Source of the DNA: Bacillota bacterium
GTDB lineage: Bacteria > Bacillota > Clostridia > Christensenellales > Aristaeellaceae
Direction: 5' to 3'
NCBI GenBank assembly: GCA_023398575.1
Contig: JAEWSC010000002.1
Coordinates: forward strand, 1-19,892
Length of the DNA stretch: 19,892 nt
Shown here: positions 1 through 6,352 of the stretch, piece after piece
Position numbering within the stretch: position 1 is the first letter of the stretch
How the letters are laid out: the number at the start of each line of letters is the position of its first letter
Translations under genes and position numbers: made by a program
Notes under the pieces: model-generated
The model's input: only the letters and a program-made list of their open reading frames with translations
Told to the model about the DNA's origin: nothing
Database searches by the model: none

Positions 1-122
1 TCGCTGGTGTCAACGCCCGGGAACCACGCGGCATAATCCGTCGCGGCTGCGTCCTGCGCCATAGCGGGCGCCAGGCTCAAAGCCATTGCCAGAACCATGA
101 ACAGGGCTACGAGTTTCTTCAT
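1..122 (-). CDS. Start of a secreted sugar-binding protein of an ABC importer (partial)
   Basis: Only the first 40 or so codons are in the window; the gene continues beyond base 1. The translation begins MKKLVALFMVLAMALSLAPA and continues MAQDAAATDYAAW, which is a typical signal peptide: two lysines, a hydrophobic core and an A-M-A cleavage site. No lipobox cysteine is seen near the cleavage site, so a lipoprotein anchor is not supported. The start is fixed by an AGGAGG ribosome binding site 9 to 14 bases upstream. It is the third gene of the minus-strand cluster, behind two LplB/LplC-type permeases, which is the usual position of the extracellular solute-binding protein. The identity rests on signal peptide and position, since no diagnostic binding-protein motif is inside the window. 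Confidence 0.6.
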   Translation of the reverse strand, partial: MKKLVALFMVLAMALSLAPAMAQDAAATDYAAWFPGVDTS

Positions 123-156
123 GTGGATTTCCTCCTGTAAAAATGTAATTGATCCA

Positions 157-248
157 GCACTGCTGACACGCAGTGCGCAAATCCATAAGCAAACAAGCGT
201 TGGGCGTTTTGCCTTCGCTTTTGGGTACCGCAGGCATTTGTGGCCTGC
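157..248 (-). other. Two hairpins in the gap between permease and binding-protein genes
   Basis: The 137-base gap between the second permease and the binding-protein start contains two inverted repeats: GCACTGC/GCAGTGC (157-163 with 170-176, 6-base loop) and GCAGGC/GCCTGC (230-235 with 243-248, 7-base loop). Neither is followed on the minus strand by a good T-run, so they are not convincing terminators. In sugar importer operons such structures often protect or separate the highly expressed binding-protein message; that role here is inference. Confidence 0.4.
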
Positions 249-259
249 ACGACGAGGGA

Positions 260-1174
260 TTACCCCTTGACCGCGCCGACCGTTAGGCCCGACACGAAAT
301 ACTTTTGCACAAAGGGATAAATCAGGATAACGGGGCCGGTAGCCAGCGTGGCGGTGGCCATTTTGAGCGTTTCAGCGGGCAGGTCTGGGATAACGATGTT
401 ATTGCCTGCCAACGAATTTTTTAGCGATGCCACCTTGTTGATGATGTTGTATAGATGATACTGCAGGGGGCGGAACTCTACTTTGGAGGTCAGGAACAGA
501 GAGGAATAGTACCATTCGTTCCAGTATCCAAGAGCCAGGAACAAGCCAATGGTAGCCAGTGCCGGGGTCATGGAGGGCAGAATCAGCTTGTAGAAGATGG
601 CAAAGTCACCTGCACCGTCGATTTTACCGGACTCTGTGATTTCATGGGGAATGGCCTTAACAAAGTTTTTCATCAAAATGATGAGCCATGGGTTCATGAG
701 CAGCGGCAAAAGCACGGCCAGGTAGCTATCCTTCAGCCCGAAGACTTTGACCATAATATAGTAGAAGGGGACGAGGCCGGCGGAAAACAGTGACGTAAAG
801 TAAATGTAGAAGGAAATTACATTGCGGAAGTGGAAGTCGCGGCGCTGCAGGGCATAGCCGGTCATGGCGATGACAAACAATCCAATTAACGTGCCGGCGA
901 GCGTCAGCGATATAGTTACAATGTACGAGCCGATCAATTGGTCGGGAGATTTCAGGATCAGGCTATAGGAATAGGTGGTAAAGCTAGTGGGCCAAAGCGT
1001 GAAGCCGGTCCGCCGGATAGCAGCTTCCGTAGAAAAGGAGGAGGCGATGATCAGCCAGAAGGGGATGATGCAGCAGATCGCAAAGATGGATACGATGACA
1101 TAGGTGAAACCACGGATGGTGCGGTCTGTCCAGTCCAATTTCACCTTGGTGCCGCGGTGTTGAAGCGTTGTCAT
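260..1174 (-). CDS. Carbohydrate ABC importer permease, LplC/YtcP type
   Basis: A 304-residue inner permease of a CUT1-type sugar importer. Hydrophobic segments are visible near residues 24-46, 82-106, 118-140, 150-168, 200-222 and 275-295. The cytoplasmic EAA loop that contacts the ATPase is at residues 178-200, with core ESGKIDGAGDFAIFYKLILP. The protein ends in the short charged tail GLTVGAVKG typical of this family. An in-frame ATG lies 21 bases further upstream, but the start at 1174 is preferred because AAAGGAGG (1182-1189) sits at correct spacing before it and would be inside the longer version. It is 17 bases downstream of the partner permease, so the two are co-transcribed and should form a heterodimer. 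No ATPase gene is visible; relatives use a shared MsmX-type ATPase encoded elsewhere. The substrate is unknown but is probably an oligosaccharide handled by the divergent GH35 enzyme. Confidence 0.9.
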   Translation of the reverse strand: MTTLQHRGTKVKLDWTDRTIRGFTYVIVSIFAICCIIPFWLIIASSFSTEAAIRRTGFTLWPTSFTTYSYSLILKSPDQLIGSYIVTISLTLAGTLIGLFVIAMTGYALQRRDFHFRNVISFYIYFTSLFSAGLVPFYYIMVKVFGLKDSYLAVLLPLLMNPWLIILMKNFVKAIPHEITESGKIDGAGDFAIFYKLILPSMTPALATIGLFLALGYWNEWYYSSLFLTSKVEFRPLQYHLYNIINKVASLKNSLAGNNIVIPDLPAETLKMATATLATGPVILIYPFVQKYFVSGLTVGAVKG

Positions 1175-1191
1175 ATGCCGGCCTCCTTTCA

Positions 1192-2169
1192 TCAAAATAG
1201 TGAGTAGTCAGGTTCAATGCGTTTGGTAACACTGTTGGCCACAAGAACGATGATAAACCCGACCAGCGATTGGAACAGACCTACCGCACTGCCTTGAGAA
1301 AAATTAAAGTTGTTCATCAAGGCGCGGTACACGTATGTCTCAATAATGTCGGTGGTTTGATACAGTACGGAGTTAGCGCCCACCAGATTGTAGAACAGGC
1401 CAAAGTTGCCTTTTAGTATGCCACCCAGTGAAAACAAGAACAGTATGACTACTGTGGGCTTTAGGCACGGGAGAATAATGTGGCGGATGCGCTGAAAACC
1501 GTTGGCGCCATCTACCTTGGCTGCCTCCAGCATGGATTCATCAATGCCGGTAATGGCCGCGAAGTATACCACCGTGCCATATCCTGTGCCCTGCCATAGG
1601 GTGACCAGTATGATAATGAGCGGCCAGGACCCTGCCTGGGAGTAAAGCTTGGGCATGGTGCCGCCGGTTGAGCGAACCAGGGATGAGATAAAGCCGTAGT
1701 CATAGTTGATCAGGTTGTAGACTAACAGACTCACTAGCACCGCAGATATAAAGTAGGGAAGAAACATCATTGACTGGGTGATTTTCTTAAACGTTTTGCT
1801 TTTCACTTCGTTAAGCAGTATCGCAAAGGTCAACTGAAGAAAGTTGCCCAGCAGGATAAACGCGATGTTGTATAGTACCGTGTTTTTAAGCAGAAGCGTT
1901 AGCTGCCCAGATTGGAACAAAAACTGAAAATTCTGCAGCCCGATAAAGCGGCTGCCAAATATGCCCTTGTTATACTCAAACTTGGTAAAGGCAATGTACG
2001 CGCCGGGCATAGGAGCGTAGGAAAACGCCAGGAAGAACACTATCGCCGGCAGGCACATCAGCAGAAGTGTTTTGTTCTGCATGACCTTTTTGCCAAAGGA
2101 CATTTTTCTATACGTCAGCGGCGACGTATTCACTACCCGTCCGCGGGCAGCAGTTGCTTTTTCAGACAC
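1192..2169 (-). CDS. Carbohydrate ABC importer permease, LplB type
   Basis: First gene of the importer operon, about 325 residues. The N-terminal cytoplasmic tail is followed by a first membrane segment near residues 33-56 and then a loop with the motif GLQNFQFLF, common in LplB permeases. The EAA loop is at residues 211-234 (ESMLEAAKVDGANGFQRIRH). A reading frame extends upstream to an ATG at 2211, but that codon lies in the promoter -10 region and the extension would contain the LacI-type operator. The GTG at 2169, with GAGGTGG at good spacing, is therefore the better start. Expression should start from the promoter at 2210-2238 and be controlled by the operator at 2185-2200. The partner is the permease at 260-1174. 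Confidence 0.88.
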   Translation of the reverse strand: MSEKATAARGRVVNTSPLTYRKMSFGKKVMQNKTLLLMCLPAIVFFLAFSYAPMPGAYIAFTKFEYNKGIFGSRFIGLQNFQFLFQSGQLTLLLKNTVLYNIAFILLGNFLQLTFAILLNEVKSKTFKKITQSMMFLPYFISAVLVSLLVYNLINYDYGFISSLVRSTGGTMPKLYSQAGSWPLIIILVTLWQGTGYGTVVYFAAITGIDESMLEAAKVDGANGFQRIRHIILPCLKPTVVILFLFSLGGILKGNFGLFYNLVGANSVLYQTTDIIETYVYRALMNNFNFSQGSAVGLFQSLVGFIIVLVANSVTKRIEPDYSLF

Positions 2170-2184
2170 CCCAACCACCTCATT

Positions 2185-2200
2185 TTGTAAACGCTTTCTT
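2185..2200. promoter_or_regulatory. LacI-type operator of the importer operon
   Basis: TTGTAAACGCTTTCTT matches the LacI/CcpA-type consensus WTGNAANCGNWWNCAW at all but one position. It begins only a few bases downstream of the predicted minus-strand transcription start, a position where a bound repressor blocks initiation or elongation. The likely ligand is the LacI-family protein encoded at 5114-6166, although CcpA could also bind such a site. Confidence 0.65.
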
Positions 2201-2209
2201 CGTAAGTTC

Positions 2210-2238
2210 AATATATACTATGTTTGCGTGCTTGTCAA
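2210..2238 (-). promoter_or_regulatory. Sigma-A promoter of the importer operon
   Basis: On the minus strand a perfect -35 TTGACA (2233-2238) is followed after 17 bases by TATATT (2210-2215). It lies about 40 bases upstream of the GTG start and immediately upstream of the operator. This is the strongest promoter match in the window. Confidence 0.75.
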
Positions 2239-2428
2239 TCATTTTTTTGATGAATATGTGCAAATTGCCATTCTGTTATCCATAATAGTGCTGTAATATT
2301 GCTTGACAATCGTTTATCAATAGCAGGATATCACGCCATACTATATCTGTTGTGAATGTTGTAAAATGATATTAGTGAACCATAAACCACATGGTAACAT
2401 TGGGTATAAATTCTTTTTTGAAGTCATA

Positions 2429-2444
2429 TTGTATACGCTTTCAT
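2429..2444. promoter_or_regulatory. LacI-type operator of the GH35-regulator operon
   Basis: TTGTATACGCTTTCAT matches WTGNAANCGNWWNCAW at all but one defined position. It covers the -35 element and part of the spacer of the plus-strand promoter, so binding would exclude RNA polymerase. It shares the core ACGCTTTC with the operator at 2185-2200; the two centres are about 244 bases apart. The rest of the 340-base gap (2239-2428) is AT-rich with no further element I can support. Confidence 0.65.
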
Positions 2445-2457
2445 GATATGTTATACT
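2429..2457 (+). promoter_or_regulatory. Sigma-A promoter of the GH35-regulator operon
   Basis: TTGTAT (2429-2434), a 17-base spacer and TATACT (2452-2457) form a good promoter about 52 bases upstream of the GH35 start codon. The operator overlaps the -35 element. Confidence 0.65.
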
Positions 2458-2509
2458 TTTTTCATCCATCGGCTGCTGCCGTGCACCCGGTGACAAGGAG
2501 GAAGTACAT

Positions 2510-5059
2510 ATGGGCAGTGTTATGTTAGATAGAAACGGCTTTGTGCTGAACGGAAAAAGGCAGGTGCTGTTGGTAGGCTCCCTGTTCTATTTCCGCATTC
2601 CCCGCGCGGCCTGGCGTGACCGCATGGAAAAAATGAAGCAGGCTGGCTATCATGCGCTGGATGTGTATTTCCCATGGAATCATCACGAGACGGCAAAGGA
2701 ACAGTGGGACTTTTCCGGTGAGCGGGATGTGGATGCCTTCCTTACCATCGCGCAGGAAGTGGGCTTGTATGTGGTAGCCAGGCCTGGCCCCTACATCTGC
2801 TCGGAGTGGGATGGCGGCGGTCTGCCGGCCTATCTATTCGCAGCCAACATGCGCATACGGGATAACGATCCCGTATATTTGCAGTATGTTCAAAAATGGT
2901 TTGACCGCATATTGCCGATCATCCGCCGCCATCAAATCACTTTAGGCGGCTGCGTGATTGCCATGCAGTTGGAGAATGAGCTGGACTTTTATGCTGATAC
3001 ATTGGATCGCCATGGCTATATCGCGGCATTGAGGCAGATGGCTGTTTCCGCCTCCATAGAGGTGCCTCTTTTCTGCTGTGCCGGTCAGGGCGGCATTGAC
3101 GCATCCGGAGGGCTGATGCCGGGTGTATTTCCCGCCATGAACTTTTACCCGTCTGAGGATGATTCACTCTTTGGCCAGCGGGTGCTTTTTTATCAAAAGT
3201 GGCTGTCTGATCAGAGATTCCCTCTTTTGGTCACTGAAACGAACCGGGACCACCATTTCTTGAGACTTTTGCTGTTGTTGGGCGTAAAGCTCATTGGGCC
3301 TTACAACCAGGCCGGCGGCACAGACTTTGGGTTTACTACCGCCATTAACAATTGGGGCCAGCCCGTCTCCTTCCAAACCAGCGACTATGATTTTGCCTCC
3401 CTTGTTACTCCTTCTGGTGAGTACCGCAAGCACATGGTTCTGGAGGCCAGGGTATTAAGGGGCATCATTGATTCTGTTCCTGGTATCGCGGAGGCTGTGC
3501 CATGCAGCCTGCCGGAAGGGTTTGCTGCGGCGGAGGATGTGTTTGCAACCGCCCTTGCCCTACCGTCCGGCGGCATTATCGCCGGCGGCATGGTATATGG
3601 ACGTGAAGAACGTAAGGCGGTTTGGCCAGCAGGAGGTTACGAAGTAAGCTTCCTGCCCGGCCGCTGCGCGGTTATTTTGAACGGTGTTTCCTTAATGACG
3701 GCGGGCATGGATGCGCAAATTACCTTTGCAAATGCCGCGCCGGTATTGATTGAAAAGGATCGTATTGTTTTTGCTGCGGAGCAGCCCCAAACGCACATTG
3801 TCATCAATGGTAGGCTGGTATCCTTTGAGACAGGAGATACCCAAATGGTGGACGGCATAGCCGTAACCCTTTTGCCATGGGAGAAAGCGACCGACTTTAC
3901 GCCGGAAATCAAGGAGAGCAGGTCAATTTCAACTCCGTTTCTTAAAAGCTCAATAACGGATGCCGCCTTGTTTTGCAGCCTGCCCGAAATGGAACTGGAT
4001 GCAGGCCGACTTACACTGGAGGCAAACGGTATCTTGAATGGCTATGGCCTGTATGAAGCAAGATTGAACTTTGACGGCGTTCAAGGCCTATTGTTCACCG
4101 ATGCGGCAGATGTTTTGACAATAACCCTTGGCGGGCAGCACATGGGCGTATTCAGCCCAGAGGGCCACAGCGTTTATCTGCCCGCAAAGGGCTTTGAGGG
4201 GCAGCAATCCATCCAGGCGCTGGCCGAAATCTGGGGGCACAGTAATTTTGACGATCACCGCACGCCAACCCTTCGCGTAAAATCCACCCGGGGGATAAAG
4301 AGCATTGTCGCCGTGTCAAGCGTAACGCCTTTGCCTCTATGGCTGCGCACCGATAGTGTTTCCGGTGCTGCGCCCCAGTTAACGGGGCTGGGAAACTGGC
4401 TGACCACCGATATGCCGGCCTGCGGCGTGTTCCGCACCCATCAAAAAAAGACCGGCAGTGTGCAGATTTTGCATTTTGAGGGTCTTTTGGCCAAGGTTCA
4501 GGTGTATGTCAATGGCGTTTACATGGGCATGGCCAACCGTTTCCGTCCCTTTGTGGATATAAGCGCCGCCTCCTGCGATGACGGCCTCTTGCGCATTGAA
4601 TGCCATGTGGAAAAAATGGATTATTGTGAGCCTTGCGGCACACCGGTTCTGTACCAGGGCCAGCTTGTGCAAAATGTTACGGTCAAGGCCGTGGGTGAAG
4701 CGAAGCTTTATAAGGCATTGTCTGCCATTGAAGCTTCCCGAGAAAGCCTTTTCCTTCCATTACAGTTAGGGGATGGTCAAAAGGCGGTCTTGCATGGTAT
4801 AATCGCTGATGGCGATTGTGAGATTACGCTTTCCGGCCGTGAAATCAAGGCAACCATCCTGCGCGGCGGTCACGTTTGCGGCAGGCTGGTGGTAGGCTCC
4901 GACGTTTTGCCTGCCATGAAGGGTGGCCGGCCCGAGACGGCAACTCTGCCTGCTTGCTGGGGAAATGATGTATATTTATATCTGGAACCCATTACTAAAG
5001 AGGCCCAGCTGACCAATATTCGCATAAGGACCCTGGGCACCTATCTGCCCGAAGAATAA
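2510..5059 (+). CDS. GH35-type beta-galactosidase-like glycoside hydrolase
   Basis: An 849-residue retaining glycoside hydrolase. The N-terminal TIM barrel has GH35 landmarks: a strand ending in DVYFPWNHHE (51-60), the block RPGPYICSEWDGGGLPAYL (91-109), the acid/base motif QLENE (153-157, proton donor E157) and a probable nucleophile E243 in VTETN. A later block, GGTDFGFTTAINN (269-281), matches the family's GGTNFGFTNGAN. The C-terminal half is rich in beta strands, as expected for GH35 jelly-roll domains. There is no signal peptide, so it acts in the cytoplasm on imported oligosaccharides. AAGGAGG at 2495 fixes the start. It is divergent from the importer genes and 54 bases before the regulator. 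The nucleophile region differs from the usual TEYWTGWF form, so beta-galactosidase specificity is probable but not certain. Confidence 0.85.
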   Translation: MGSVMLDRNGFVLNGKRQVLLVGSLFYFRIPRAAWRDRMEKMKQAGYHALDVYFPWNHHETAKEQWDFSGERDVDAFLTIAQEVGLYVVARPGPYICSEWDGGGLPAYLFAANMRIRDNDPVYLQYVQKWFDRILPIIRRHQITLGGCVIAMQLENELDFYADTLDRHGYIAALRQMAVSASIEVPLFCCAGQGGIDASGGLMPGVFPAMNFYPSEDDSLFGQRVLFYQKWLSDQRFPLLVTETNRDHHFLRLLLLLGVKLIGPYNQAGGTDFGFTTAINNWGQPVSFQTSDYDFASLVTPSGEYRKHMVLEARVLRGIIDSVPGIAEAVPCSLPEGFAAAEDVFATALALPSGGIIAGGMVYGREERKAVWPAGGYEVSFLPGRCAVILNGVSLMTAGMDAQITFANAAPVLIEKDRIVFAAEQPQTHIVINGRLVSFETGDTQMVDGIAVTLLPWEKATDFTPEIKESRSISTPFLKSSITDAALFCSLPEMELDAGRLTLEANGILNGYGLYEARLNFDGVQGLLFTDAADVLTITLGGQHMGVFSPEGHSVYLPAKGFEGQQSIQALAEIWGHSNFDDHRTPTLRVKSTRGIKSIVAVSSVTPLPLWLRTDSVSGAAPQLTGLGNWLTTDMPACGVFRTHQKKTGSVQILHFEGLLAKVQVYVNGVYMGMANRFRPFVDISAASCDDGLLRIECHVEKMDYCEPCGTPVLYQGQLVQNVTVKAVGEAKLYKALSAIEASRESLFLPLQLGDGQKAVLHGIIADGDCEITLSGREIKATILRGGHVCGRLVVGSDVLPAMKGGRPETATLPACWGNDVYLYLEPITKEAQLTNIRIRTLGTYLPEE

Positions 5060-5113
5060 GCAAGCCTTTCCCACTGTATTGGAAAGCCTGCGAACCGATT
5101 GAAGGATGGTTAA

Positions 5114-6166
5114 GTGGCTGCCAACAATATCAACATTTATGACATAGCCAGGGAGGCAGGCGTATCCATCGCCACGGTTTCCCGTGCCTTGAGTGACACC
5201 CCCAACCCCCATTCCGCCAAGCAGAAGCGGGTGCTGGAGGTAGTGCGCAAGTATAATTATAAGCCCAGCGTGGCAGCCCGGGGCCTTAACAGCGGCGAGT
5301 CACGCCTGATCAGCATCGGTCTTCCCGAAATTGCCAACCCTTTTTACAGTGAGTTATTCAGTGCCGCAGATGAGGAAGCCAATGCGCAGGGTTATTCGCT
5401 GGTATTGACCCGCATACCCGATACAGCCAGCGGTTATCAGGCTTTTTTGGATCAGTTGATCGAGCGGCGGCCCGACGGGCTGATTATGTCCGGTGGCATG
5501 GTGGAGGATTATATGGGCTCCCAGCGCCTTGGCATGCTCAAACACCTGAGCAACTATATGCCTGTGGTTCTGGTAGGCCAGCCGGTAGAGAGCTTTCCCT
5601 GCGTTTGCGTCAACGGCGATATGGCCGAAGGTGCGCGTATTACTGTTCGGCACCTAAATGCCTTGGGGCATGAACGTATTGCGCTGCTGGGCGGCAGCCA
5701 TAACAAGCGCGGCACCAGCAGCCGGGAGCATGGCTACCATGATGAAATGCAGCGCCTGGGCTTAAGCGACGGCTTGCGATTCCGCCAGGAGCTTGGCTAT
5801 AACCTGGAGGATGGCGCCGCCGGCGTCATGAAGCTTTTATCCGGCCAGCCAAAATGCAAATGGCCCACTGCGATCATTGCCATCAACGACCTGGTGGCCA
5901 TGGGCGCCCTTCGACAATTGCACCGCATGAACATCAAGGTGCCCGAGGAGATGGCGGTGGTGGGCTGCGACAATCAGTTCTTTTCGGCCTATACCCAGCC
6001 GCCGCTGACGACACTGGACCTGCACATCAGCGAACTAGGCCGCCTGGCAGTTTCGTATCTGCTCAATTGGCAAGAGGGGCAATCCTTCCTGCATGTGATG
6101 GATACTTCACTGATCATACGGGAATCCTGCGGTGCAAAGCTGGGGCGAAGGGCATTTTGCGACTAA
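5114..6166 (+). CDS. LacI-family transcriptional repressor of the sugar locus
   Basis: A 350-residue regulator starting at GTG with GAAGGATGG upstream. The helix-turn-helix is at residues 7-27 (INIYDIAREAGVSIATVSRA), and the hinge helix with the conserved leucine is at 52-60 (SVAARGLNS). The periplasmic-binding-protein-like effector domain follows: IGLPEIANPFYSELF, then RRPDGLIMSGG, GHERIALLGG, AIIAINDLVAMGAL and VVGCDNQFFSAYTQPPLTTL, all in family order. It shares a transcript with the GH35 gene, so the operator at 2429-2444 would make it autoregulatory, and the operator at 2185-2200 would bring the importer under the same control. The effector is unknown; a galactose-containing sugar or a product of the GH35 reaction is the simplest guess. 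Confidence 0.93.
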   Translation: MAANNINIYDIAREAGVSIATVSRALSDTPNPHSAKQKRVLEVVRKYNYKPSVAARGLNSGESRLISIGLPEIANPFYSELFSAADEEANAQGYSLVLTRIPDTASGYQAFLDQLIERRPDGLIMSGGMVEDYMGSQRLGMLKHLSNYMPVVLVGQPVESFPCVCVNGDMAEGARITVRHLNALGHERIALLGGSHNKRGTSSREHGYHDEMQRLGLSDGLRFRQELGYNLEDGAAGVMKLLSGQPKCKWPTAIIAINDLVAMGALRQLHRMNIKVPEEMAVVGCDNQFFSAYTQPPLTTLDLHISELGRLAVSYLLNWQEGQSFLHVMDTSLIIRESCGAKLGRRAFCD

Positions 6167-6209
6167 TCATTGTATTTCGGTACAGCCTTATCTATTCTCA
6201 CTATTGATC

Positions 6210-6239
6210 GCCGTCTGCAATCATGCAGGCGGCTTTTTT
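6210..6239 (+). terminator. Rho-independent terminator after the LacI gene
   Basis: GCCGTCTGC and GCAGGCGGC form a 9-base-pair stem with one G-T pair and a 6-base loop, followed by six T residues. It separates the sugar locus from the GH9 gene. Confidence 0.85.
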
Positions 6240-6250
6240 CCTGCTCCGCT

Positions 6251-6270
6251 TTTTCCGAAAGTTCCGAAAA
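6251..6270. promoter_or_regulatory. Imperfect palindrome just upstream of the GH9 promoter
   Basis: TTTTCCGAAAGTTCCGAAAA reads as an imperfect inverted repeat (16 of 20 positions symmetric) and also as a direct repeat of TTCCGAAA with 9-base period. It ends 3 bases before the -35 element, a position suited to an activator or repressor. No regulator can be named. Confidence 0.3.
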
Positions 6271-6273
6271 CGA

Positions 6274-6302
6274 TTGAAGCGGGCTATTTCTTTCTGTATA
6301 AT
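6274..6302 (+). promoter_or_regulatory. Sigma-A promoter of the GH9 gene
   Basis: TTGAAG (6274-6279), a 17-base spacer and a perfect TATAAT (6297-6302) lie about 50 bases upstream of the preferred start codon and directly after the preceding operon's terminator. Confidence 0.65.
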
Positions 6303-6352
6303 GGAAGCAGAGGAATGATTACCCTTCGATGATGAATGGAGAGGTAAGCAGT

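Noticed and set aside
2170..2211. Longer N-terminus of the LplB-type permease from the ATG at 2211
   Set aside because: That start overlaps the -10 box and would place the operator inside the coding region; the GTG at 2169 has a proper ribosome binding site.
2303..2332. TTGACA followed by GATATC as a second plus-strand promoter for GH35
   Set aside because: The -10 is poor; the promoter at 2429-2457 is closer to the gene and overlaps the operator.
5060..5100. Inverted repeat CTTTCC/GGAAAG between GH35 and LacI genes as a terminator
   Set aside because: The stem is only 6 pairs before a mismatch and has no T-run; the two genes are more likely co-transcribed.
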